This document shows, one piece after another, positions 42,071 to 50,487 of a stretch of DNA of 57,722 nucleotides. The stretch covers positions 1-57,722 of the forward strand of contig CAZISM010000021.1 in the NCBI GenBank assembly GCA_964541895.1, read 5' to 3'. Both the position numbers and the translations under genes were made by a program. This stretch comes from CAZISM01 sp964541895. Its GTDB lineage: Bacteria; Zhuqueibacterota; Zhuqueibacteria; Residuimicrobiales; Residuimicrobiaceae. Position 1 is the first letter of the stretch. Every line of letters begins with the position of its first letter. The notes below the pieces were generated by a model. The model was not told the origin of the DNA and searched no databases. It worked only from the letters and a program-made list of their open reading frames with translations.

Positions 42071-42850
42071 ATGGCTCTCAACAAATCACAGGCTGTGGTC
42101 TTGCACAGCAGGCCGCAAGGGGAGACCAGCAAGATCATCAATCTGTTTGCCCTCGATTTCGGCAAAATGAGTGTGATTGCCAAGGGGGCCCGGGGCATAA
42201 AATCGCGATTCGGCGGCGCTCTGGAACCATTCACCCATATCGACATGGTGTATTATCGCAAGGAAACCCGGGAGCTGCAGTTCCTCAGCCAGGCCGATAT
42301 CGTCGAACCGTTCTCCGGTATTCACAAACAGCTGGGCAAGATCGCTCTGGCCAGCATCGTCTGTGAAATGATCGACCGGCACGAGGTCCCCGGGCATACC
42401 AGTCCGAGGCTGTTTCACATGTTGCTGGAAACCCTGACCGGTCTGAACGAACATGAGAGATCGCTGCGCAATTTTGTTCGCGCCTTTGCACTCCATTTCG
42501 CCGAATTGTCCGGGTTCCGGCCGGAGCTGCAGCGCTGCAGTCACTGCGGTGGTGGCAGCAGAGGGGAGGCGGTCTGGTTCAATTATGAATCGGGAAGTTT
42601 TACCTGCAGCGGTTGCCCGGTGAACGCGGCCGGGGCGATCCGGATGCCGGAGCCGGTATGGCAATGTCTGCGATTCTGGCAGGCCCGCGGGATCAGCCAG
42701 GCTGCTCAGGTGGGATTGACGCCGGAACAGGGCGCGCTCGCCGACGAGGCGGTGTTCACGTTCCTCAGATTTCATATGGAAAGCGTCCGTTATCTTGCTT
42801 CACTCAAATATATTCAGCAATTGGAAGAACATCTGAAAAGCAAGTCCTGA
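42071..42850 (+). CDS. recO: DNA repair protein RecO
   Basis: 259 aa recombination mediator of the RecFOR pathway; it loads RecA onto SSB-coated single strands. The N-terminal OB fold has VVLHSRPQGETSKIINLFA and GKMSVIAKGARGIKSRFGGALEPF. The helical C-terminal half carries a zinc site, CSHC and CSGC. ATG 42071 is preferred to the open frame back to 42020 because family similarity starts at ALNKSQAVVL. It precedes glyQS; recO and glycyl-tRNA synthetase genes are neighbours in many bacteria. Confidence 0.92.
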   Translation: MALNKSQAVVLHSRPQGETSKIINLFALDFGKMSVIAKGARGIKSRFGGALEPFTHIDMVYYRKETRELQFLSQADIVEPFSGIHKQLGKIALASIVCEMIDRHEVPGHTSPRLFHMLLETLTGLNEHERSLRNFVRAFALHFAELSGFRPELQRCSHCGGGSRGEAVWFNYESGSFTCSGCPVNAAGAIRMPEPVWQCLRFWQARGISQAAQVGLTPEQGALADEAVFTFLRFHMESVRYLASLKYIQQLEEHLKSKS

Positions 42851-42877
42851 TGCGGTCGAGCTGCACTAAAAGATAAT

Positions 42878-42944
42878 AAACCGCGAATGGACGCTGATGA
42901 ACGCCAATAGCCCATTCGCGCTTATTAGCGTTCATTCGCGGTTT
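42878..42944. repeat. AACCGCGAATGAACGC-type intergenic palindrome
   Basis: A 67-bp imperfect inverted repeat. It starts AAACCGCGAATGGACGCTGA and ends TTCATTCGCGGTTT; the right arm read backwards matches the left over most of some 33 bases. This is a recurrent intergenic element of unknown function seen in many unrelated bacterial genomes. It lies between recO and glyQS. Confidence 0.75.
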
Positions 42945-43000
42945 CAATTCTTTACCAAGTGTACATAATAACTTTTACTACAATAGATGAGGTGCTGGTT

Positions 43001-44320
43001 ATGGCAGGTCAATCCAATCCGGTGATGGATCGCATTATTTCTCTGTGTCGACGTCGCGGTTTTATTTTTCAGTCGAGCGAAATCTATGGCGGTCTGAACG
43101 CGTGTTACGATTACGGTCCGCTCGGCGTCGAGTTGAAACGCAATATCAAAAATTTCTGGTGGAAGTGGATGATCGAACGGCGCAGCGACATCGTTGGACT
43201 GGACGCCGCCATTCTGATGGCGTCGCGGGTCTGGGAAGCCTCCGGCCACGTCGCCGGTTTTACCGATCCGCTGGTGGACTGCAAAGTATGCAAACACCGT
43301 TTTCGCACCGACATGATCAATGACGCCGGCAAGTGCCCGGACTGCGGCGGCGAACTGACGGACGTGCGCCAGTTCAACCTGATGTTCAAGACCTTCATGG
43401 GGCCGCTGGAAGACAGCGCCAGCGTGGTCTATTTGCGGCCGGAAACCGCGCAGGGCATCTATGTAAACTATCAGAACGTGCTCGACTCCTCCCGGCAGAA
43501 AGTGCCGTTCGGCATCGGCCAGATCGGCAAGGCGTTCCGCAACGAAATCACGCCGGAGAACTTTATCTTCCGCACCCGCGAGTTCGAGCAGATGGAGATG
43601 CAGTTCTTTGTCAAGCCCGGCAGCGACAAAGAGTGGTTCGAGTACTGGAAAGCGGACCGGCAGGAGTATTACAAGAAACTCGGCATCCGCATGGACAAAC
43701 TGCGTTTCCACGAGCATGGCCCGGACGAGCTGGCCCATTATGCGGCGGCGGCGTTTGATATTCAATATGAATTTCCGTTCGGCTGGAAAGAGCTGGAAGG
43801 TATTCACAACCGCACCGATTTCGACCTGAAACGTCACCAGGAATATTCGGGCAAGGATCTCTCCTATTTTGATGAAGTCAGCCGGGAGCGGTTTGTGCCC
43901 TATATCATCGAGGCGTCGGCCGGCGCGGATCGTACGGTGCTCTGTGTGCTCAGCGACGCGTTTGAAGAACAGAAGCTGGAAAAAGACGATCGCACGGTTA
44001 TGCATTTTCATCCGGCGATTGCGCCGATCAAGGCCGGTATTTTCCCGCTGGTGAAAAAAGACGGCATGCCGGAACTGGCGCACAAGATCGAAGAGAATCT
44101 GCGCAAGCACTTTCCGGTCTTTTACGATGAAAGCGGTGCGGTGGGCCGACGCTATCGCCGTCAGGATGAGATCGGCACGCCCTATTGCATCACGGTGGAT
44201 ACCGAGAGTCTGCAGGCCGGGACGGTCACGGTGCGCGATCGCGATACCATGACCCAGGAGCGAATCCGCATCGACGATCTGTTCACCTTCATATATAGCA
44301 AGATCAACGAAGCGTTCTAG
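43001..44320 (+). CDS. glyQS: glycyl-tRNA synthetase, dimeric type
   Basis: 439 aa class II synthetase of the alpha2 (eukaryote/archaeon-like, also in many bacteria) type rather than the alpha2beta2 glyQ/glyS pair. SEIYGGLNACYDYGPLG, RPETAQGIYVNY, GKAFRNEITPENFIFRTREF (motif 2) and EASAGADRTVLCVLSDAF (motif 3) are all present; CPDCGG within the insertion suggests a zinc finger. The anticodon-binding domain is C-terminal. ATG 43001 follows GAGGTG by 7-8 nt; the open frame starts upstream at 42959 but adds a non-family stretch. Confidence 0.96.
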   Translation: MAGQSNPVMDRIISLCRRRGFIFQSSEIYGGLNACYDYGPLGVELKRNIKNFWWKWMIERRSDIVGLDAAILMASRVWEASGHVAGFTDPLVDCKVCKHRFRTDMINDAGKCPDCGGELTDVRQFNLMFKTFMGPLEDSASVVYLRPETAQGIYVNYQNVLDSSRQKVPFGIGQIGKAFRNEITPENFIFRTREFEQMEMQFFVKPGSDKEWFEYWKADRQEYYKKLGIRMDKLRFHEHGPDELAHYAAAAFDIQYEFPFGWKELEGIHNRTDFDLKRHQEYSGKDLSYFDEVSRERFVPYIIEASAGADRTVLCVLSDAFEEQKLEKDDRTVMHFHPAIAPIKAGIFPLVKKDGMPELAHKIEENLRKHFPVFYDESGAVGRRYRRQDEIGTPYCITVDTESLQAGTVTVRDRDTMTQERIRIDDLFTFIYSKINEAF

Positions 44321-44348
44321 TCAGCCGGATGGACGCACAAAGGAGATA

Positions 44349-45779
44349 ATGGAGACCGTCGCTTCAGGAACCTATAGCTGGCTTTCGATACTGCCGCCGC
44401 TTCTGGCCATTGTCCTGGCCATTCGCACCAAGCAGGTGTTTCTTTCCCTGTTTGCCGGCATCTATCTGGGTTATGTGATCATGGCCGGCGGCCATCTGTT
44501 AAAGGGACTGGTCGACAGCCTCGACGCCTGTGTGCAGGTGTTTGCCGATGCCGGCAACACCAAAGTGATCCTTTTCAGCTGCATGATCGGCGCCCTGATC
44601 ACCTTTACGCAATATTCTGGCGGCATGGAGGGCTTTGTGCAACTGGTGACCCGCAAAGGCTGGGTGCAAAGCCGCCGTCAGGCCGGTCTTTTAGCTTTTT
44701 TTGCCGGTATGGTGGTTTTTGTTGAATCCAGCATCTGCGTTCTGGTGGCCGGCAGCGTCTCCCGACCCCTGTTCGACAAGCTGCGTGTGTCCCGCGAAAA
44801 ACTGGCCTATATCTGCGATTCCACCTCGGCGCCCAAATGTATCCTGATTCCGCTCAACGCTTGGGGCGCGTTTGTGATCGGCCTGCTCCTGCAACAGGGG
44901 GTGTCCAACCCGGTGGACATGTTCATCGCCTCCATGCCGTTTAATTTTTATGCTATTTCCGCCATTGCCCTGGTGCTCTGGACTATCCTGAGCCAGAAAG
45001 ATATCGGCCCCATGGCGAGGGCAGAGGCGCGCGTGCTGCACGAAGGGAAGCTTTTGCGCGATGGCGCAGAGCCGCTGGTCTCTGAAGAGGTCATTGCGGT
45101 CAGCGCCAAGCCCGGCGTGCCGCTGCGCAGCATAAATATGCTCGTGCCCATCGGCGTCATGGTGGTGATGATGCCGGTCGGTTTGCTGATCACCGGCCAC
45201 GGCCAACTCATGCAGGGCTCGGGTTCTACGGCTGTGTTCTGGGCGGTGCTGGCCGGCCTGATGGCCGGCGCGGTGCTCTATCTGGTTCAGGGCATCATGA
45301 CCGTCAAAGAGATCATGGATCAGTTCATGAAAGGGGTCGGCGGCCTGGTGTCGCTGGCCGGCCTGATGATGCTGGCGTTTGCCATCGGCCAGATGTGCCG
45401 CATGCTCGGCACCGGCCCTTATGTGGCTGGTCTGGCGAAAGCGTTTATCACTCCCAAGCTGGTGCCGGCGCTTTTGTTTCTGGTCTCCTGCGGGATTGCC
45501 TTTGCCACCGGCACCTCCTGGGGCACCTTTGCCATCATGATTCCCATCGGTGTGCCCATGATCGCGCCGCTGGATCTGAATGCCGGTTTGACGCTGGCTG
45601 CCATTCTCGGCGGCGGCGTGTTCGGCGACCACTGTTCCCCCATTTCCGACACCACCATCATCTCTTCCATGGCTTCCGCCTGCGATCATATTGATCATGT
45701 CACCACCCAACTGCCGTATGCTTTTCTGGCAGCCGGTTTTACGCTGATCCTGTATATACTGCTTGGATTTATACTCTAG
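44349..45779 (+). CDS. NhaC-family Na+/H+ antiporter-like transporter
   Basis: 476 aa with about eleven to twelve membrane helices. SICVLVAGSVSRPLFDKLRVSREKLAY, DSTSAPKC, GTSWGTFAIMIPIG and GGGVFGDHCSPISDTTIISS mark the NhaC/ion-transporter superfamily (NhaC, YheL, MleN). These exchange protons with sodium, sometimes with an organic acid such as malate and lactate. The ion or substrate cannot be fixed from sequence. AAGGAG sits about 6-7 nt before the ATG at 44349. It lies between glyQS and pyrF with short gaps. Confidence 0.9.
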   Translation: METVASGTYSWLSILPPLLAIVLAIRTKQVFLSLFAGIYLGYVIMAGGHLLKGLVDSLDACVQVFADAGNTKVILFSCMIGALITFTQYSGGMEGFVQLVTRKGWVQSRRQAGLLAFFAGMVVFVESSICVLVAGSVSRPLFDKLRVSREKLAYICDSTSAPKCILIPLNAWGAFVIGLLLQQGVSNPVDMFIASMPFNFYAISAIALVLWTILSQKDIGPMARAEARVLHEGKLLRDGAEPLVSEEVIAVSAKPGVPLRSINMLVPIGVMVVMMPVGLLITGHGQLMQGSGSTAVFWAVLAGLMAGAVLYLVQGIMTVKEIMDQFMKGVGGLVSLAGLMMLAFAIGQMCRMLGTGPYVAGLAKAFITPKLVPALLFLVSCGIAFATGTSWGTFAIMIPIGVPMIAPLDLNAGLTLAAILGGGVFGDHCSPISDTTIISSMASACDHIDHVTTQLPYAFLAAGFTLILYILLGFIL

Positions 45780-45796
45780 ATGCGTAGGAATGCGTT

Positions 45797-46612
45797 ATGA
45801 CATTTAATGAAAAATTGAATCATGCGATCGCTGCCAAGCGGTCTCTGCTGTGCATCGGTCTGGATACGGTGGTCGAGCTCATGCCGGCGTCGATCCGCAA
45901 CAGCGATCGGCCGCTGTTTAATTTCAACAGGGCGATCATCGAGGCCACACACGAATACGCCGCCGCCTACAAGGTAAACACCGCTTTTTACGAGGCGTAC
46001 GGCCTGGAGGGATGGCGGGCGCTGCAGGATACTTTTGCCTATCTGCCGGCGGACGTCATCAAAATCGCCGATGCCAAACGCGGGGATATCGGCAACACCT
46101 CGCAGATGTACAGCCGCGCCCTGTTCGGCGGTCTTGGCGCCGATGCCATTACAGTGAACCCGCTTATGGGTACGGACTCGGTGATGCCGTTCATCAGCGA
46201 TGCGGAGAAGGGGGTCTTTTTTCTCTGTCTGACCTCCAACGCCGGCTCGCAGGATTTTCAGCACATTTTTGACGGCCGGCAAAAACTGTACGAAAAGATC
46301 GCTACTACCGTGGAACGGTGGAATAGCAGGGACAATTGCGGCCTGGTGGTGGGTGCCACGCATCCGGCCGAGTTGAAATCGATCCGGTCGCTCGTACCCG
46401 AACTGCCGTTTCTGATTCCCGGCATCGGGGCGCAGGGGGGAGATCTGGAACAGTCGGTCCGCTTTGGCGTGACAGCCAACGACACCGGCGCGCTTTTTAA
46501 TTCGAGCCGGGCCGTCATTTACGCCTCCAGCGGCGATGATTTTGCCGAAGCGGCGGCGCGAACGGCGGCGCAGACTCGGGACGCGCTCAATCAGGCCCGC
46601 AAGGGGCACTGA
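45797..46612 (+). CDS. pyrF: orotidine-5'-phosphate decarboxylase, type 2
   Basis: 271 aa; removes CO2 from OMP to give UMP, the last step of de novo pyrimidine synthesis. LLCIGLDTVVELMP, the AYKVNTAFYEAYG segment, the catalytic DAKRGDIGNT and DAITVNPLMGTDSV are type 2 features. The C-terminal PGIGAQGG phosphate loop and FNSSRAVIYAS complete the barrel. Starts 17 nt after the antiporter stop; pyrE follows after a repeat-containing gap of 210 nt. Confidence 0.95.
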   Translation: MTFNEKLNHAIAAKRSLLCIGLDTVVELMPASIRNSDRPLFNFNRAIIEATHEYAAAYKVNTAFYEAYGLEGWRALQDTFAYLPADVIKIADAKRGDIGNTSQMYSRALFGGLGADAITVNPLMGTDSVMPFISDAEKGVFFLCLTSNAGSQDFQHIFDGRQKLYEKIATTVERWNSRDNCGLVVGATHPAELKSIRSLVPELPFLIPGIGAQGGDLEQSVRFGVTANDTGALFNSSRAVIYASSGDDFAEAAARTAAQTRDALNQARKGH

Positions 46613-46822
46613 GGAAAGAAAGTCACCTCGCTTCATCTTAGTATAAACCGCCGCAGAGGCCGCCGAGTTGCTATTTGTCATAAAATATCGGACCTTTGCG
46701 GTGTCCGGCTGTTGGTTCCGTTAATGCAACGGCGTAAGGCAAGTCAAACGAGAATAAACCGCCGGGTGCTGGTGTTTTATATCCTGTAACAGTTGACCGG
46801 TAACATTGCTAAAGGATGTCTT
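46613..46822. other. gap between pyrF and pyrE with an inverted repeat
   Basis: Holds CCGCAGAGGCCG (from 46651) opposite CGGACCTTTGCGG (46689-46701), an imperfect stem of the CGCAGAGG/CGCCGAG intergenic family, and the direct repeat ATAAACCGCCG at 46643-46653 and 46754-46764. A promoter for pyrE is not obvious. Confidence 0.5.
46643..46701. repeat. CGCAGAGG/CGCCGAG-type intergenic repeat, copy B
   Basis: The left arm ATAAACCGCCGCAGAGGCCG, followed by CCGAG, read on the other strand gives CTCGGCGGCCTCTGCG. That matches the right arm of the element at 53111-53195 with one mismatch. Confidence 0.6.
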
Positions 46823-47395
46823 ATGGAAAAAGAGAGGGCGCTGAACATTTTCAAAGAAAGCGGGGCGCTGCTGGAAGGCCATTTCCGGCTGACCTCCGGT
46901 TTACATAGTCCGAACTATTTTCAGTGTGCGCGGGTGCTGCAATACCCGTCTTATGCCGAGGCGCTGTGTCAGGAGATTGCCGATCGCTTTCGCGACGATC
47001 GCATCGACGTGGTCATTTCTCCTGCCATAGGCGGCATTGTGGTGGGACAGGAGGTGGCGCGGCTGCTACAGTGTCGGGCCATATTTGCCGAGCGCGAGAC
47101 CGATGTCATGACGCTTCGCCGCGGCTTTGAGATCAAGCCGGGTGAGAACGTGCTGGCGGTAGAGGACGTGGTCACCACCGGCGGCTCGGTAAAAGAGGTG
47201 ATCAAGCTGGCCCAGGAAGCCGGCGGCCGGGTGTGCGGTGCGGCGTTTCTGGTGGATCGCAGCGCCGGCAGAGCCCAGTTCGATGTGCCGTTTTTCGCCG
47301 CTTTGCAGATGGAGGTGATCACCTACCAGCCCGATGACTGTCCGTTGTGCAAACAGGGCATTCCCGTGATCAAACCGGGCAGCAGAAAAGCGTAA
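46823..47395 (+). CDS. pyrE: orotate phosphoribosyltransferase
   Basis: 190 aa; joins orotate to PRPP to make OMP, feeding PyrF. LTSGLHSPNYFQCARVL holds the orotate site; the PRPP motif VLAVEDVVTTGGSVKEVI is intact, and FAERETDVMTLRRGFEI is typical of the bacterial form. AAAGGA lies 8 nt before ATG 46823, which fits better than the frame opening at 46793. C-terminal CPLCKQG pair is common in this subgroup. Confidence 0.95.
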   Translation: MEKERALNIFKESGALLEGHFRLTSGLHSPNYFQCARVLQYPSYAEALCQEIADRFRDDRIDVVISPAIGGIVVGQEVARLLQCRAIFAERETDVMTLRRGFEIKPGENVLAVEDVVTTGGSVKEVIKLAQEAGGRVCGAAFLVDRSAGRAQFDVPFFAALQMEVITYQPDDCPLCKQGIPVIKPGSRKA

Positions 47396-47490
47396 GCCGC
47401 GGCGTGCCGGCCGAATCGGCCGATATTTTGTGAATCCTTTGCGCCCGACGGCCATCTAATTCTAAACGCAAAACAGTCGTGCAAGCGGCA

Positions 47491-47530
47491 AGGCGGGCGG
47501 TACGAGAGGGAACGAGTCAGCGGCCCGCCT
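47491..47530. repeat. inverted repeat upstream of the thioredoxin gene
   Basis: AGGCGGGC (47491-47498) and GCCCGCCT (47523-47530) are perfect complements around 24 nt. A second palindrome, CGGCCGAATCGGCCG, lies near 47410 after pyrE and may help end its transcript. Confidence 0.4.
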
Positions 47531-47582
47531 GAACATAGTACCGCAACGTTTTATTTTACATATCTTAACGAAAGGATCTTCA

Positions 47583-48026
47583 ATGGCTACCAGCGACATG
47601 ACTATCACCAATCTGCAGGATACTCTTGACAAGAATAATATCGTTTTTATAGATTTCTGGGCTTCGTGGTGCGGACCCTGCAAAACGTTCGGCCCGATTT
47701 TTGAAGCCGCTTCGGAGAAACATCCTGATATCGCTTTTGTGAAAGTGGACACGGAGAAGGAGCAGGAGCTGGCGGGCATGTTCGGGATTCAGGCGATTCC
47801 GACGCTGGCGGTGTTTCGCGAGAACATCATGCTCTATCGTGAAGCCGGCATGGTGCCCGAAGCCGGACTGGAGAGCCTGATCGAGCAGGTTCGTAAACTG
47901 GATATGGATCAGGTGCGCAAAGAGGTCGAGGAACATGAAAAAGAGCACCCTCATGATCACGATCACGACTGCGCCAACTGCAATCATGACCATGGCCATG
48001 ATCACCACCACCATCATCATCACTAG
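47583..48026 (+). CDS. thioredoxin-like protein with histidine-rich metal-binding tail
   Basis: 147 aa. Residues 1-105 are a thioredoxin fold with FWASWCGPCK (active Cys30 and Cys33) and the cis-proline loop AIPTLAVF; no signal peptide, so cytosolic. From about 118 it carries an acidic and then His-rich tail: 15 of the last 30 residues are His, ending in seven in a row, with one CANC pair inside. Such tails bind nickel, zinc or copper in HypB, SlyD and similar proteins. The combination suggests redox work tied to metal storage or delivery, which is inference. Own leader and terminator. Confidence 0.9.
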   Translation: MATSDMTITNLQDTLDKNNIVFIDFWASWCGPCKTFGPIFEAASEKHPDIAFVKVDTEKEQELAGMFGIQAIPTLAVFRENIMLYREAGMVPEAGLESLIEQVRKLDMDQVRKEVEEHEKEHPHDHDHDCANCNHDHGHDHHHHHHH

Positions 48027-48047
48027 ACCGTTTCAGGCCTGGTAACA

Positions 48048-48082
48048 AAATCCCCTCCGGACTGGCCTCCGGGAGGGGATTT
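48048..48082. terminator. bidirectional rho-independent terminator
   Basis: AATCCCCTCCGG pairs with CCGGGAGGGGATT (one bulge); T-run follows on the + strand and a shorter one (ATTTTGTT) on the - strand. It separates the convergent thioredoxin and DUF5916 genes. Confidence 0.88.
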
Positions 48083-48101
48083 TTTTTTGGGATGTTTTGG
48101 C

Positions 48102-50315
48102 TCAATACCTGAACAGGTACTGCATTTTCACAAAATAGTGACGATCCGTTGTGCGGGTGCCGAACGGATCGCCAAAATTGTAAAAGTTGTTGGTCACGCC
48201 GGCATAGAACGTGGTGAAGGCATGCAGTTTGTAGCTGAACAGCGGATAAACGTTGTAGGTTTGGTCAAAGGAGTTGTACTGCAGAATGGTTCTGAACATG
48301 GATCGCGATGAAAACTGGTAGAGCAGAACAGCTCTCAAAATATGACCCTGGTAAAACAGTGCGTCAGAATCCATGTCCGCCAAATACGCCGTAGAATAGG
48401 AGAATGAGCCGTTTAGTTTAGTTGTTGGTTTCAGGCTTATGGTTGCGTCGACCAGGTATCCATTCCCCATCTCGGGCGAAGTGGAGCGGTAGACAAAATT
48501 TCCGGCTTTGCCCTCTATGGAAACCGAGACGCTATTGGACGGCCGGCTGATCACAGAAAACAGGACTTTATCAATATCCTTGAACATGAGGCCTGCAAAG
48601 CGTTCGTCATAAAACATGAGATAGGACAGATCGATGGTGGTTTGCCCTTTCAGGATCAACGAGAAGCCGGGCTGAATAAACTGCTCCTTGTGGACGTTGC
48701 GATGATTGAACTGCAGATTGGCGGCGGCATACAGTTGGGTGCGATCTATAAAGGAATTTTTGTGGTATATTTTGTAGATGTGCTCCATATAGCACTGACG
48801 ATAGTCTACTGAAGGAAACATTCCGTTATAGGTCTGATAGGTCGGTGAAAAATCATTGTACACCACCCCAAAATTATAAGAGCGCGAGTTGTAAGAGAGC
48901 ACGGCATGCAGCCCGTTGCCATAGTATGTTTCACCGTTCAGTCCGGCATCAAAACCTGATCGGCCAAACGGACGGCTGGATTGGAACAGCGTGGTGTCGT
49001 TGAGCTCTTTGGTGTGAGTGAGAAAGGTCTCGCCGCTAAAGTACCACTTGCGGATTTTGTAATTCCAGTCCACGCCCAAAAGAAGATTATGTGCATTTGA
49101 GAAATTTCTGCTGAAGAGCATGGCTCCCAGGTAATTTTCGTTGCCGAAATCGTATCGCAGCCGGCCGATCTGGGCGATCGAAACCACATCGGACGGCACC
49201 GTGTCGCTGGACTCTTCCCCGGGGATGATGAAGGAGGTGTTGCGGTCTTGTGCGCCCATGTAAAGATAGGAAAGGGAACCGCTCTTGCCGATGACGCGCC
49301 CGGCGAAAAGCGGATTATTGATCGAGCGTGAATAATACATCGGCGTTTGCAGGAGCTCCTGTCCGATCAGAAAAAACGGCCGTTTTTCCGGGTAATCGAG
49401 AGCAAAGGTGGTATTGACGCTGATCTGGTCCGCATCTGATTCGATCTGGCTAAAGTCCGGATTGTAGACGGCGTCGACGGCAAGATTGGGTCTGGGGGCG
49501 TATTGCAGGCCAAAGCCGAACCTGCTTTGCATCTGCTCGCGCCTCCATCCTGACGGCGCGCGGCCGGCGTCTCGTAAGGCTTCAGATTGTTGTCCCATGG
49601 CATAGGGCAAAAACTCGTACGACCGGGAGGTAGCGATGCTGGTTAATCCCTGCATATGTCCGGCCTGGATGAGAAAGCTGGGATTGGCGCGGTCTATAGG
49701 CATCCAGGACATTTTGGTTTGGCTGGCGCGCGGATAATTTCGTACCAGATGGATGCGCCACACCTGTTCGTCGCGGTTGGGAAAGCGAAGGCTTTTGAAG
49801 GGGATGGCCATTTCGGCGGTCCAGCCCGAATCGTTTTTGGCAGCGGCTGAATACCAAATCATGTCGAAATCCGGGTCCTCATTGTTCAGGGTAATCATCT
49901 GATCGGCCTGGATTCCGTACGGATTAAGGGCAAATTCATAGGCACGCTGAAAGTCGCCATAGGTGTCGATGGTGACCATGATATAGTCGTCCTGGAATAT
50001 TTTGTCTCTTTCGCTGAGATTAGCTCGAATCTCACCAGGCCGCGAATCATAACACTGAAAACCCAAATAGACCAGCTCCTGATTGTAGAGCGCGCGAACG
50101 CTGGTTTTTTGTGGCGCGGGGGTGTTGTCGCCCGGTTCGAATTCATAGTCCAGAGAGACCGGCTTGCCTTTTTGCCACATGGGATCATCAAGCCTTCCCG
50201 TCAATGGTATGGAACGATCTATTGGGACGGCCTGGATAACCGCGTCTGGTGTATCAGCAGCCCACAAAAGGGACCATGGGATGAGCAGAAGGATGGTTGT
50301 AGCCCGAGTCAGCAT
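48102..50315 (-). CDS. DUF5916 outer-membrane protein with N-terminal CBM9-like domain
   Basis: 737 aa. The signal peptide is about 1-19. Residues 30-230 form a CBM9-like carbohydrate-binding domain (LTGRLDDPMWQKG, VRALYNQELVYLGFQCYDSRP, GWTAEMAIPFKSLRFP). The rest is the DUF5916 beta-barrel, rich in alternating aromatic strands and ending in the aromatic residue expected of outer-membrane proteins (MQYLFRY). YPEKRPFFLIG is typical of the family. The domain has no proven activity; glycan binding or transport at the surface is inferred from CBM9. Shares the terminator at 48048-48082 with the convergent thioredoxin gene. Confidence 0.9.
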   Translation of the reverse strand: MLTRATTILLLIPWSLLWAADTPDAVIQAVPIDRSIPLTGRLDDPMWQKGKPVSLDYEFEPGDNTPAPQKTSVRALYNQELVYLGFQCYDSRPGEIRANLSERDKIFQDDYIMVTIDTYGDFQRAYEFALNPYGIQADQMITLNNEDPDFDMIWYSAAAKNDSGWTAEMAIPFKSLRFPNRDEQVWRIHLVRNYPRASQTKMSWMPIDRANPSFLIQAGHMQGLTSIATSRSYEFLPYAMGQQSEALRDAGRAPSGWRREQMQSRFGFGLQYAPRPNLAVDAVYNPDFSQIESDADQISVNTTFALDYPEKRPFFLIGQELLQTPMYYSRSINNPLFAGRVIGKSGSLSYLYMGAQDRNTSFIIPGEESSDTVPSDVVSIAQIGRLRYDFGNENYLGAMLFSRNFSNAHNLLLGVDWNYKIRKWYFSGETFLTHTKELNDTTLFQSSRPFGRSGFDAGLNGETYYGNGLHAVLSYNSRSYNFGVVYNDFSPTYQTYNGMFPSVDYRQCYMEHIYKIYHKNSFIDRTQLYAAANLQFNHRNVHKEQFIQPGFSLILKGQTTIDLSYLMFYDERFAGLMFKDIDKVLFSVISRPSNSVSVSIEGKAGNFVYRSTSPEMGNGYLVDATISLKPTTKLNGSFSYSTAYLADMDSDALFYQGHILRAVLLYQFSSRSMFRTILQYNSFDQTYNVYPLFSYKLHAFTTFYAGVTNNFYNFGDPFGTRTTDRHYFVKMQYLFRY

Positions 50316-50455
50316 GGAGGTTCCACAGAAATCTGATAAATGGTCACGTCGTTGATTATTTTTCAGGTCAGGCGGATGCCTGCTATTGTACGGATAAGGC
50401 GCAATGCAAGTTTCAATCGTGCAGACCTAAACATATAGCCTGTCTGGAGCAAAAA

Positions 50456-50483
50456 AAAGCCCTTGTCGCAGGACAAGGGCTTT
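50456..50483 (-). terminator. rho-independent terminator of the sigma factor gene
   Basis: On the minus strand a perfect 12-bp stem (AAAGCCCTTGTC with GACAAGGGCTTT) encloses a 4-nt loop and is followed by eight T's. It ends 4 nt past the stop codon. Confidence 0.93.
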
Positions 50484-50487
50484 AGGT

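Noticed and set aside
47583..48023. Repeats in the CAT/CAC-rich end of the thioredoxin gene taken as a microsatellite
   Set aside because: They code the His/Asp-rich tail in frame with mixed codons, so they are coding sequence rather than a simple-repeat insertion.
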